From positions 514,522 through 578,521 of the forward strand of contig NZ_JABEKX010000001.1 in assembly GCF_013407595.1 (NCBI RefSeq): a stretch of DNA of 64,000 nucleotides, in the 5' to 3' direction. Below, piece by piece: positions 9,324-17,928 of the stretch (within the stretch, counting starts at the first letter, position 1; every line of letters begins with the position of its first letter). Position numbers and translations under genes: made by a program. The notes below the pieces were generated by a model. That model did no database searches. It worked only from the letters and a program-made list of their open reading frames with translations, and was not told the DNA's origin. The DNA is from Lacticaseibacillus absianus. GTDB taxonomy: Bacteria; Bacillota; Bacilli; Lactobacillales; Lactobacillaceae.

Positions 9324-9343
9324 TGTAACGTAAAGCGTTTACA
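9324..9343 (+). promoter_or_regulatory. LacI/CcpA-type operator O3
   Basis: TGTAACG-5 bases-CGTTTACA is an imperfect inverted repeat starting 7 bases after the -10 box. Its right half (AAAGCGTTTACA) also fits the 3' part of a cre site, so it could bind the local LacI protein, CcpA or both. The exact ligand is not decided by sequence. Confidence 0.55.
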
Positions 9344-9362
9344 AAAAAGGAGGACGAACAAG

Positions 9363-10688
9363 ATGTTTGCAAAGAAAGCTTTAGTGGGGCTCAGCCTACT
9401 TGTAGCGGCAGGCACTTTGGCAGCATGTGGGGGCTCGAGCGATAAGTCGGGCACTGCAAACGGGAAGACCGAGATCACCTTCTGGGCGGCCCCTAACCCG
9501 ACACAGGTGAAGTATTGGAAGCAAATGGCCAGTGATTTTGAAAAGGCAAACAAGGACATCACGGTCAAGGTCACCCAGATGAAGGAAAGCCCATCGTCTG
9601 AAGCGACGATCCAGTCGGCGATCGCCTCCGGGACCGCACCGACAATGTCCGAAAACATTACGCGAAGCTTTGCGGCGCAGTTGGCCCAGAGCAAGGCGAT
9701 CGTTTCATTAAATAAAGACGCGGAGACGAAAAGTGCGTTGACGTCTATTGTCGATAGTCGTGATATGGCAAAGACCATCGATGGTTGGAAGTTTTCTGAT
9801 GGTGGTCAGTATGTTGTGCCGCTCTATTCCAACCCGATGCTGTTTGGCTGGCGGTTGGATATGTTGAAGGACCTGGGCATCAAGTCAGTGCCGAAGACAT
9901 ACTCAGACGTCATGAATGTTGCGAAGGCGCTGAAGGCTAAAAACAGTAAGAGCGTTGTCTGGGCCCTGCCGACAGGGGCAGATCCGACCGCATGGCAGCG
10001 GTGGTTCGACTTTTTCCCACTCTATGACGCAGCGAGCGATGGGCAGGCCTTCGTCACCGGTAAGAAGCTAGTGGCGGACAGCAAGGCGGGCAAAGAGGTC
10101 TTTGACTTTGTTCAGGAATTACACCAGTCTGGCAACTTGCTGACCAGCAAGGCGACGGATCCGTTCGAGACCAAGCTAGCGGTGATGAACATTATCGGGT
10201 CGTGGACGTTCCCGAACTGGAAAGAAAAGTACCCAGATCTGGAATACGGCAAGAACTACACGCTGACGGCACCAGTCGTACCCGACAGCATGAAGGACGC
10301 CAAGAACGTGAAGACGTATGCGGATGCTAAGGGGATCGTCGTGTACGCCAAGGCGACGACCGCTCAAAAGAAGGCCGCGATGAAGTTCATGCAGTTCGTC
10401 TTCAAGGATGCGAAGAACGACCTCTCCTTCCTGAAGACGACGTCGCTCCTGCCTGCGCGTGATGATGCGGCGACGAACAAAGAATTCACGAGCTATTTTG
10501 AAGCGAACCCTTACATGAAGCCATACGCGGAGAACGTGCCGAACGCGATCCCAGCGATGGATAATGCAGATTACAACGATATTCAAGAAAAACTGGGTAA
10601 AGACGGTTGGATCCCTGCACTGAAGGGCGAAAAGAGTCCTGCTAAGGCCTGGAGTGACATGATCGCATCAATTAAAGGAAGTCTGTAA
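9363..10688 (+). CDS. ABC importer sugar-binding lipoprotein (family 1)
   Basis: A 441-residue lipoprotein starting at ATG 9363 with AAGGAGG 9 bases upstream; reading from the earlier in-frame codon would destroy the signal peptide. The lipobox is LAAC (Cys about residue 20). The mature part is a family 1 solute-binding fold (TEITFWAAPNPTQVKYWKQ opening), as in maltose, glycerol-phosphate and mannooligosaccharide binders. It is the first gene of the operon, followed 1 base later by the two permeases. Its neighbours (GH130, DUF1861, mutase) suggest a beta-mannoside or related disaccharide ligand, which is inference from context. Confidence 0.9.
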   Translation: MFAKKALVGLSLLVAAGTLAACGGSSDKSGTANGKTEITFWAAPNPTQVKYWKQMASDFEKANKDITVKVTQMKESPSSEATIQSAIASGTAPTMSENITRSFAAQLAQSKAIVSLNKDAETKSALTSIVDSRDMAKTIDGWKFSDGGQYVVPLYSNPMLFGWRLDMLKDLGIKSVPKTYSDVMNVAKALKAKNSKSVVWALPTGADPTAWQRWFDFFPLYDAASDGQAFVTGKKLVADSKAGKEVFDFVQELHQSGNLLTSKATDPFETKLAVMNIIGSWTFPNWKEKYPDLEYGKNYTLTAPVVPDSMKDAKNVKTYADAKGIVVYAKATTAQKKAAMKFMQFVFKDAKNDLSFLKTTSLLPARDDAATNKEFTSYFEANPYMKPYAENVPNAIPAMDNADYNDIQEKLGKDGWIPALKGEKSPAKAWSDMIASIKGSL

Positions 10689-10689
10689 T

Positions 10690-11568
10690 ATGAATAAGCG
10701 CAATGACAAATTGGGCTTCGCGTTCACAGCGCCCTATATCATCTTCACAACGATCTTCTTCTTGCTCCCATTGTTGTGGTCGATCTGGCTGGCTTTTACG
10801 AACTGGAACCTTATCTCTCCCGATATCCAAAACGTTGGTTTGGGCAACTTTATCGACGCACTCAAGAGTCCAGCTATTCACGCGGCGTTCTTTGTGACGT
10901 ACAAGTTTCTACTTGTCTTTGTGCCGTTAGCAGTCGTGCTGTCGATGATCATCGCGGTGCTCGTACACGGATTGCCCAAGTTCAAGGGACTGTACCTCGT
11001 CGCGTTCTTCCTGCCATACCTGTCCAGTGGCGTCGTGACGTCGCTGATCGTTAAAGGCTTCTTGTCCTACAACGGTCCGCTGAACACCTGGCTGCGCAAT
11101 CGCTTCGACGTGAATATCGACTGGCTAGGCAGTCCAAACACCGCGCTGTTCGTTGTCTCCTTCATGATCGCGTGGAAAATGTCTGGGTACTATGCGCTGA
11201 TCTTGATCTCAGGACTTGAGAGCATCAACGACGAGATCTACGAGGCGGCCATGATGGATGGCGCGAGCAACCGGACGATCTTTTGGAAGATCACGGTGCC
11301 GATGATGTATCCGTCGCTGTATACCGTTTTGATCCTCGCTGTTGGGGTCTCATTCGGGATCTTCACAGAAGTTTACCAGCTGACCGGTGGTGGTCCTAAC
11401 TATGCGACGAACACGTGGCAGATGGAGATCTATAACCAGGCCTTCGTGAACCTGAAGTCTGGCTACGCGTCCGCGATCGCGATCTTGGCCTCGATCGTGA
11501 CCTTCATGTCGATCTCTGTCATTCGCAAATTAATCGAGAAGTGGGGGCATCACTATGGTTGGAATTAA
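10690..11568 (+). CDS. ABC sugar importer permease (MalF/UgpA type)
   Basis: A 292-residue inner-membrane permease with six predicted helices. The EAA loop that contacts the ATPase is visible as YEAAMMDGASNRTIFWKITVP (about residues 185-205). It begins 1 base after the binding-protein stop and overlaps the second permease by 14 bases, so the subunits are made together. No ATPase gene is in this operon, and a shared MsmK-type ATPase elsewhere must energise it (inference from the CUT1 family). Confidence 0.92.
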   Translation: MNKRNDKLGFAFTAPYIIFTTIFFLLPLLWSIWLAFTNWNLISPDIQNVGLGNFIDALKSPAIHAAFFVTYKFLLVFVPLAVVLSMIIAVLVHGLPKFKGLYLVAFFLPYLSSGVVTSLIVKGFLSYNGPLNTWLRNRFDVNIDWLGSPNTALFVVSFMIAWKMSGYYALILISGLESINDEIYEAAMMDGASNRTIFWKITVPMMYPSLYTVLILAVGVSFGIFTEVYQLTGGGPNYATNTWQMEIYNQAFVNLKSGYASAIAILASIVTFMSISVIRKLIEKWGHHYGWN

Positions 11569-12388
11569 GAAAAACAAGCCGCGAACATGGCGCTACGTGT
11601 TGACGACCTGTGTGATGCTTCTGATGATCTATCCGTTCATCTACCTGGTGCTCAACTCGTTTGCGGCGTGGGATCAGGTGGATAAGAAGTTGATCCCGAC
11701 GCACTACACGTTGAGATCTTGGCAATGGCTGTTCAGCAACAACGCAACGGCCGCGCCAGCCCCGTGGCTTCATGCTTTCTTCAACACCTTTGTAGTCACA
11801 ACGCTCAGCGTGGCGCTGATGATGCTCTTTGCGATCATTGTCGCCTTCGCGCTGTCCAAGCTCAACTTCCGCGGCAAGAAATTCACGAACAACTTCCTGC
11901 TGTTTCAGATGTTTTTCCCGGGCATCATCCTGTTGGTGCCGCAGTTCTTACTGGTGACCAAGGTGGGACTGATCGATTCATACGCTGGCCTGATCTTGCC
12001 GACGGCGGTCAGCCTCTGGGCGATCTTCATGTATACCAACTTCTTCAAGTCGATCCCAGATACGCTGATCGAGTCTGCGACGCTCGACGGGGCCACGCCG
12101 CTGCAGATCCTGTTTAAGATCATCGTGCCGATGTCGAAGTCGATCACGACTGTTATCTTCTTGTTCCTGTACACGGAACGGTGGACGACGCTGCTGTGGG
12201 ATATGATCGTCTCCAAGAGTGATGGGACCGTCACACTGAATGTCTTGATCTCTCAGATGTTCGGGCCGTACGGGACCTATCCGGGGCCGATGTACGCTGC
12301 ATCAGTACTCTTGACACTCCCGTTGATCGTGCTGTTCTTGTTGTTCTCGAAGAACTTCCAACAAGGAATGCAGTACACACTGAAATAA
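11555..12388 (+). CDS. ABC sugar importer permease (MalG/UgpE type)
   Basis: A 277-residue permease with six helices and an EAA-like loop, IESATLDGATPLQILFKIIVP (about residues 170-190). It overlaps the partner permease and together they form the membrane channel for the lipoprotein at 9363-10688. The DUF1861 gene follows 15 bases later with an AAAAGGGG ribosome binding site, continuing the operon. Confidence 0.92.
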   Translation: MVGIKKNKPRTWRYVLTTCVMLLMIYPFIYLVLNSFAAWDQVDKKLIPTHYTLRSWQWLFSNNATAAPAPWLHAFFNTFVVTTLSVALMMLFAIIVAFALSKLNFRGKKFTNNFLLFQMFFPGIILLVPQFLLVTKVGLIDSYAGLILPTAVSLWAIFMYTNFFKSIPDTLIESATLDGATPLQILFKIIVPMSKSITTVIFLFLYTERWTTLLWDMIVSKSDGTVTLNVLISQMFGPYGTYPGPMYAASVLLTLPLIVLFLLFSKNFQQGMQYTLK

Positions 12389-12403
12389 AAGGGGCCAAAT
12401 AGG

Positions 12404-13303
12404 ATGGACTTTTCTGATTTGTTTCACGCATATGAAGTTGCGACCAAGCCGACTGCGCCGCACAAGATCATCTTTAGCGGTGCGGCGGGGTACGATGTCT
12501 ACAATATTACGGCACCGTTCACGGATCGTGGCCGGACGTACATTGCCGGGCGTGTCGAGTTGCGAACATCGGAAGACGCCGAGGTGCGCTTCTTCGAACG
12601 AGTCGACGCGACGCACTATCGGGCGAGTACATTGCCGACGCTTCACCTCCAGGATCCGTTCGTGACACGGATCGGGAGTCAGCTGGTCGTCGGCGGGGTG
12701 CATGTGACGCCACAAGCCGATGGGACAATGCGGTGGCGAACGGACTTCTATGTCGGTCAGCACCTCGATTCACTTGAGTTCTTGGTTGCCGGGCCTGATC
12801 AGATGAAGGACATCCGACTGGCAGAAACACCGGATCACCAGATCCTTGTGTTGACCCGACCGCAAGGCGGGGTCGCCGGGGCCGGTAAGATCGGGATGTG
12901 TTTGATCGATCGCCTGGCGCAGTTGACCGCTGAACGGATCGCGACGGCACCACTGCTTGCCGACAATATTCCGGATGGTAACTGGGGTGGGCCGAATCAG
13001 GTCTTGGCGATCGATCGCTCGACCGCAGTCGTACTGGGGCACCTGGCGCGGCGTAAGGCGGATCAGACGCTTCAGTACACGAGTGTGATCTTCGAAGTTG
13101 ACTATCGCCAGCAGCGGATCGCACGGACCACGATGATCGCGACCCGCGAAGATTTTGAAGATGGCCCAGCCAAACGTCCTGATCTGACCGACGTGATTTT
13201 TAGCGGTGGGTATGCAGACGGCAAGCTGTACGTTGGGACCGGAGATGCGGAAGCACAATTTGCTGCCGTTGAGTTGAAAGGATATCAAGTAAATGCACAT
13301 TAA
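12404..13303 (+). CDS. DUF1861 family protein (predicted beta-propeller, glycosidase-like)
   Basis: A 299-residue cytoplasmic protein that looks like the DUF1861 family, recognised from the KIIFSGAAGYDVYNITAPF opening and the late DVIFSGGYADGKLYVGTGDAE blade. The family has no firmly established reaction that I know of and is often encoded next to GH130 genes. Several acidic positions repeat in propeller-like blades, resembling GH43/GH130 folds. It overlaps the GH130 start by 11 bases, so the two are translationally coupled and probably act on the same sugar. It could be a new glycoside-active enzyme or a non-catalytic partner. Confidence 0.72.
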   Translation: MDFSDLFHAYEVATKPTAPHKIIFSGAAGYDVYNITAPFTDRGRTYIAGRVELRTSEDAEVRFFERVDATHYRASTLPTLHLQDPFVTRIGSQLVVGGVHVTPQADGTMRWRTDFYVGQHLDSLEFLVAGPDQMKDIRLAETPDHQILVLTRPQGGVAGAGKIGMCLIDRLAQLTAERIATAPLLADNIPDGNWGGPNQVLAIDRSTAVVLGHLARRKADQTLQYTSVIFEVDYRQQRIARTTMIATREDFEDGPAKRPDLTDVIFSGGYADGKLYVGTGDAEAQFAAVELKGYQVNAH

Positions 13304-14357
13304 ACGTTTTGACCTTAACCCCTTAGTGACGCCTGCGGATGTCCGGCCGTCTCGGCCAGACTTCGAAGTGGTCGGCGCCTTCAACGGGGCAGTTGCTAAA
13401 TTTGGTGATGAAACGATCATGTTGTTGCGGGTGGCTGAGCGGCCGATCCAACAGCCAGGTCAGCTTTTGACCCCGGTCTACGATGCGGAGAAGGACACCA
13501 CAGAGGTCGTGAAGCTGGACCCGGCCGCGTACGATCTCAGTGATTCACGTGTGATCCGGCCGAAAGGGGAGAATGCAGAGTTTGCGTACCTGACCTCACT
13601 GTCGCACATTCGTTGTGCGCGGAGCCGCGATGGGCAACACTTCACGGTGGATGACCAGCCGTTCATCTATCCGCACGACGCGTACGAGACCTTTGGGATC
13701 GAAGACCCACGTTGCACGCAGATCGGTGACACCTACTACATCAACTTCAGTGCGGTCTCCAAGATGGGGATCTGTGTCCAGTTGGTTTCCACGAAAGACT
13801 TTGCGCACTACCAAGATGAAGGCATCATGTTTTTGCCGGACAACAAGGACGTGGCGATCTTTGAGGGCACGGCCTCTGGTCGCTACTGGACGTTGAGCCG
13901 GCCAACGGTCCCCTCCACCGGGGTGCACGATGTGTGGATCAGCGCTTCGACGAACCTTCATGATTGGGGCGGCCATCGCTTCTTGTTCACGGGCAGCCGT
14001 GATGGCTGGGATAACGGTCGCGTCGGTGCAGGCATGCCGCCCTTCTTGACCCAAGCGGGCTGGTTAGAGATCTATCACGCAGCTAACAAGCAGAATCAGT
14101 ACTGCCTAGGGGCGATGCTCCTTGACCGCGATGATCCAACTAAGATCCTGGCCCGCACGGCAGCGCCGATCATGGTCCCGAGTGCGCCGTATGAAACAGA
14201 CGGCTTCTTCGGCGATGTGGTCTTCACCTGTGGTGGGATCGTTGAGGGGGACCGATTGACGCTGTATTATGGCGCGGCGGACACCCGGATGGCGGCCGCA
14301 GAGCTCAGCATCCAAGAGATCCTTGGGGCGCTCAAGGTGGCGACTGATGATGAATGA
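13293..14357 (+). CDS. GH130 beta-mannoside phosphorylase or beta-1,2-mannosidase
   Basis: A 354-residue five-bladed propeller of family GH130. The signature FGIEDPR (residues 134-140) carries the catalytic Asp, and the N-terminal VGAFNGA and LLRVAER strands match the family. GH130 enzymes either phosphorolyse beta-mannosides (for example Man-beta-1,4-Glc, Man-beta-1,4-GlcNAc or beta-1,2-mannobiose) to Man-1-P or hydrolyse beta-1,2-mannosides. The phosphohexomutase overlapping its 3' end favours phosphorolysis, since Man-1-P would need that enzyme. No signal peptide is present, so it acts on imported sugar. The linkage cannot be decided without a subfamily alignment. Confidence 0.88.
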   Translation: MHIKRFDLNPLVTPADVRPSRPDFEVVGAFNGAVAKFGDETIMLLRVAERPIQQPGQLLTPVYDAEKDTTEVVKLDPAAYDLSDSRVIRPKGENAEFAYLTSLSHIRCARSRDGQHFTVDDQPFIYPHDAYETFGIEDPRCTQIGDTYYINFSAVSKMGICVQLVSTKDFAHYQDEGIMFLPDNKDVAIFEGTASGRYWTLSRPTVPSTGVHDVWISASTNLHDWGGHRFLFTGSRDGWDNGRVGAGMPPFLTQAGWLEIYHAANKQNQYCLGAMLLDRDDPTKILARTAAPIMVPSAPYETDGFFGDVVFTCGGIVEGDRLTLYYGAADTRMAAAELSIQEILGALKVATDDE

Positions 14358-16044
14358 ACGCTATCAAGCGTGGTTGGCCCACCCGTTGATCGATGGGCTG
14401 GATCAGGCCCTGGCGGGTCTTTCCGAGGCTGCGATCGAGGAACACTTCGAGGGCTATCCGGCCTTTGGCACTGGGGGAATCCGGGCCTTGATGGGCGTGG
14501 GGACCAACCGGCTGAACGCCTATACGATCGCTCGGGTGACGACGGGGCTCGCGCAGTATATCCAAACGGCAGGGCCTGAGGCACCATGCGTCGCGATCAG
14601 CTTTGACACGCGCGCGCACTCGAAAGAGTTTGCGCAGATCAGCGCTGCGATTTTGGCAACCAAGGGTTGTCGCGTCTACCTGTCGGACCGGCCACGGCCG
14701 ACCCCTGAACTCTCATTTATGACGCGGCATTTCGGCGCATTTGTCGGGATCATGATCACCGCGAGTCACAATCCTGCCCAATATAACGGGTACAAGGTCT
14801 ATGACGCGAGTGGTGGTCAGATCACGTTGGATCAAGCACGTACGATCACGGCTGCGATCGAGCAGGTCACAGACGAGCTCGCACTCCCGGTATCAACCGG
14901 GTTACCAGAAGGGGTCCACTTGGTCGGAACGGAGATCGACCGCGCTTACCTGGCATGTCTGAGTGCTGTCATCCAGGCCCCCGATACGACACGGGCGAAT
15001 GGACACCAACTCAAGGTCGTCTATACGCCGCTTCACGGCACCGGTGAAGCATTGGTGACCGCAGGCTTGAAACAGGCTGGGTTCACCGCACTCCGCGTTG
15101 TCCCTGAGCAGTCGGTGCAAGATCCCAACTTCTGCACGGTCAAGCTGCCGAACCCCGAGTACCACGACGCGTTCGCGCTTGCACTCGCGCTCGCCAAGCA
15201 GACCGACGCGGATATCGCGATCGCGACAGACCCGGATGCGGATCGGCTCGGGATCGCGGTCAAGCACGCTGGTCAGTATCGGTTCCTGTCCGGCAACCAG
15301 CTCGGTGCGATCTTTACGGATTATCTGATCCGGATGTTGAAGCAGACCGGGCGTGATCTGACCGACTATCGATTGATCAAAACGATCGTGACCTCAGACT
15401 TTGGGCAGGCGATCGCAGGGCGCCACGGGATCCCAACGATCGAGACGTTGACCGGGTTCAAATTCATTGGCGAACAGGCGGATCACCTGGAGGCCACTGG
15501 CCGGTTGAAGTTTCTGCTCGGCTACGAGGAGAGCTTTGGGTTCTTGATCGCACCGTTTGTGCGTGACAAAGATGCGGTCCAAGCGGCGGTATTGGCATGT
15601 GAGGTCGCGCTTGACTGTAAACGTGAGGGTCAGACGATGATCGACCGGCTAACGCGGTTGGAAGATCAGTACGGCGTTTACCGCGACCGCTTGGTCAGCG
15701 CCGACTTTCAGTCGAAGGCGGAAGAAGCGCGGATCCTCGCACGAGTGACGTCACTGCGACAAGCGCATCCACGACAGCTGGCGGGGATAACGGTGTCGGC
15801 GTATGAAGACTACGAGACGTCGCAGCGTGTCACGCTGGCCACTGGGCAGACCACAACGTTGACGCTACCGAAGTCCAATGTTCTCAAAGTTTGGTTTGAG
15901 GACGGGAGTTGGCTGGCGGTCCGTCCGAGTGGCACAGAGCCCAAGATCAAGTCGTACCTGGCGACGCGCGATCCAGACGCGCGAACGGCTGAGGCGCGAC
16001 TCGAGGCATTGGCTACCTGGGTCAAGCAGACGCTGTATGCTTAA
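14347..16044 (+). CDS. Alpha-D-phosphohexomutase (phosphomannomutase/phosphoglucomutase)
   Basis: A 565-residue enzyme interconverting hexose 1- and 6-phosphates. The phosphoserine loop is TASHNP (Ser140), the metal loop DPDADR lies near residue 300, and the C-terminal phosphate-binding loop RPSGTEPK is present, so all active-site elements are intact. The start is ATG 14347 or 14350, overlapping the GH130 stop by 11 or 8 bases; upstream in-frame codons lie deep in GH130 and are unlikely starts. Length fits PgcA-type mutases. Placement after GH130 suggests it converts Man-1-P (or Glc-1-P) for glycolysis. Confidence 0.9.
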   Translation: MMNERYQAWLAHPLIDGLDQALAGLSEAAIEEHFEGYPAFGTGGIRALMGVGTNRLNAYTIARVTTGLAQYIQTAGPEAPCVAISFDTRAHSKEFAQISAAILATKGCRVYLSDRPRPTPELSFMTRHFGAFVGIMITASHNPAQYNGYKVYDASGGQITLDQARTITAAIEQVTDELALPVSTGLPEGVHLVGTEIDRAYLACLSAVIQAPDTTRANGHQLKVVYTPLHGTGEALVTAGLKQAGFTALRVVPEQSVQDPNFCTVKLPNPEYHDAFALALALAKQTDADIAIATDPDADRLGIAVKHAGQYRFLSGNQLGAIFTDYLIRMLKQTGRDLTDYRLIKTIVTSDFGQAIAGRHGIPTIETLTGFKFIGEQADHLEATGRLKFLLGYEESFGFLIAPFVRDKDAVQAAVLACEVALDCKREGQTMIDRLTRLEDQYGVYRDRLVSADFQSKAEEARILARVTSLRQAHPRQLAGITVSAYEDYETSQRVTLATGQTTTLTLPKSNVLKVWFEDGSWLAVRPSGTEPKIKSYLATRDPDARTAEARLEALATWVKQTLYA

Positions 16045-16059
16045 ATGATCAGTCAAGCG

Positions 16060-16090
16060 AAAAGGTCGGTGCCGAGGGCATTGACCTTTT
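16060..16090 (+). terminator. Hairpin between mutase and GH13 genes
   Basis: A 14-bp stem (AAAAGGTCGGTGCC with GGCATTGACCTTTT, two G-T pairs) and a 3-base loop, ending in a short T run. It may be a partial terminator or mRNA stabiliser that lowers expression of the downstream GH13 gene. Confidence 0.6.
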
Positions 16091-16113
16091 AGTTTCCAAA
16101 AAAGGAGCAAAAA

Positions 16114-17862
16114 ATGATGAGCAAATGGTGGCAGCGTGCCGTTTTTTATCAGATCTATCCGCAGAGTTTTAAGGATAGCGACGGGGATGGGATCGGTGAT
16201 CTGCGAGGCATTACCTCAAAAGTGAGTTACCTGCATGAGTTAGGCATTCAGGCGGTATGGCTCAATCCGATCTATGCTTCACCGATGATCGATAATGGGT
16301 ATGACATTGCAGATTATCGACAGATCAATCCGGTGTACGGGACGATGGCCGACTTTGAAGAGATGCTGACGCAGCTACATGCGCATCAGATCAAGCTCGT
16401 GATGGATCTGGTGGTCAACCACACTTCGGATCAACATCCGTGGTTCCAAGCTTCGCGACAAAGCCGCGATGATCCGTTCAGCGATTATTACATCTGGGCA
16501 GACCCGCGAGCCGACGGCAGTGCGCCGAACAACTGGGGCTCGACGTTTGGTGGCTCCGCATGGACCTATGTGCCCGCCCGGGGGCAGTACTATCTGCATC
16601 TGTTTTCCCCCGCACAACCGGACCTCAACTGGCGAAATCCGGTCGTGCGTGAAGAAGTGTACCGCTTGATGCGCTTTTGGTTCGACAAGGGGATCGATGG
16701 GTTCCGGATGGATGTGATCAACTTGTTGTCCAAACCGGAACACTTTGAGGACCGACCCAAGGACCCGGGCAGTGAGTACGCCGATTTTTATCCCGTCGTT
16801 GCGAACGGCCCTGAGATGCACGCTTATCTACATGAGATGTACGACCGTGTCTTGAAGGACTATGAGGGCATGACGGTCGGCGAAATGCCGCACGTTACAC
16901 CCGACGAAGCGAAGCGGTACACAGATCCAGCACGACATGAGCTGAACATGGTCTTTCAATTCGACCACACCTATATCGACGAGGGCCAGTATGGCAAGTT
17001 CTCAACGGTCCGCTTCAAGTTGAGTGACCTCAAGCAGACCCTGGACCGCTGGCAGCTCGCATTGAACGAGACAGGATGGAACGCATTGTACCTCGGCAAT
17101 CACGACCAACCGCGGGTCGTCTCTCGGTTTGGCGATGAACATCAGCACCGGGAGGCCTCGGCGAAGATGTTGGCGACGTTGTTACTCTGCCAAAAAGGCA
17201 CGCCGTTCTTTCTCCAAGGAGACGAGCTGGGGATGACGAATGTCCACTTGCCGCTTGAGGCATACCGCGACATCGACACGCGTAACGCGATCCGAATGCT
17301 GAGTCGGCAAGGCTGTGGGGTGGCGGACGTGCGGCAGATGGTCTACAACAAATCGCGCGATAATGCCCGGACGCCATTTCAGTGGTCGAGTGCCGAGCAC
17401 GCGGGGTTTTCAACACACGCGCCGTGGCTGGCCGTTAACCCCAATTTTGCGGCGATCAACTTGGCTGAGCAGCAGACGAGAACGGATTCCGTTTTTCACT
17501 ACTACCAGCGACTACTCGCGTTTTGCCAAACCGACGAGACGATCATTGCGGGGGATTACCGCCCCGTCGCGACAGCCGACTCGGCGGTCTACAGTTATAT
17601 GAGGTGTCACGGCGAGACGCGCTACCTCGTTATCTGTTCATTTGCCGCCACGCCAGTTCGGTATCTACTGCCGGTCGAACCAGAGGCGGTGGCGCGCGTG
17701 GTGTTGAGCAGCGCTGAAGAGCGGGCGCATGCGGCGGTGACGCAGTACCTGACGCTTGCGCCGTTCGAGGCAACAGTCTTGGCGTTGAACACAAACGAGG
17801 AGGTGAGCGGATGCTCCGTTAGCGGGCGGTGGCGCGCGCAGTCCGAACCTGCTCAGCGTTGA
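16114..17862 (+). CDS. GH13 alpha-glucosidase, oligo-1,6-glucosidase type (copy 1)
   Basis: A 582-residue cytoplasmic GH13 (subfamily 31-like) enzyme. The nucleophile is Asp200 (GFRMDVIN), the acid/base Glu257 (TVGEMP) and the third carboxylate Asp331 (GNHDQP). Val directly after the nucleophile is the pattern of alpha-1,6-specific enzymes. Starting at the second Met (16117) would shift the numbering to the classical 199/200, and both starts have the same AAAGGAG site. The C-terminus is about 20 residues longer than usual (SGCSVSGRW...). It is the last gene of the LacI-controlled operon, and paralogues lie at 43283 and 49303. Confidence 0.9.
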   Translation: MMSKWWQRAVFYQIYPQSFKDSDGDGIGDLRGITSKVSYLHELGIQAVWLNPIYASPMIDNGYDIADYRQINPVYGTMADFEEMLTQLHAHQIKLVMDLVVNHTSDQHPWFQASRQSRDDPFSDYYIWADPRADGSAPNNWGSTFGGSAWTYVPARGQYYLHLFSPAQPDLNWRNPVVREEVYRLMRFWFDKGIDGFRMDVINLLSKPEHFEDRPKDPGSEYADFYPVVANGPEMHAYLHEMYDRVLKDYEGMTVGEMPHVTPDEAKRYTDPARHELNMVFQFDHTYIDEGQYGKFSTVRFKLSDLKQTLDRWQLALNETGWNALYLGNHDQPRVVSRFGDEHQHREASAKMLATLLLCQKGTPFFLQGDELGMTNVHLPLEAYRDIDTRNAIRMLSRQGCGVADVRQMVYNKSRDNARTPFQWSSAEHAGFSTHAPWLAVNPNFAAINLAEQQTRTDSVFHYYQRLLAFCQTDETIIAGDYRPVATADSAVYSYMRCHGETRYLVICSFAATPVRYLLPVEPEAVARVVLSSAEERAHAAVTQYLTLAPFEATVLALNTNEEVSGCSVSGRWRAQSEPAQR

Positions 17863-17888
17863 CCCGCCTCTGCGCGGTGTGATAGCAT
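17859..17888 (+). promoter_or_regulatory. Possible promoter of the LPQTG protein gene
   Basis: TTGACC (17859-17864, overlapping the GH13 stop) and TAGCAT (17883-17888) are separated by 18 bp. The match is moderate, but the position 40 bases before the next start is right for an independent promoter. Confidence 0.4.
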
Positions 17889-17928
17889 CGGATTAGATAG
17901 GCATCACGATCAGGAGGAGGCGTTATTG

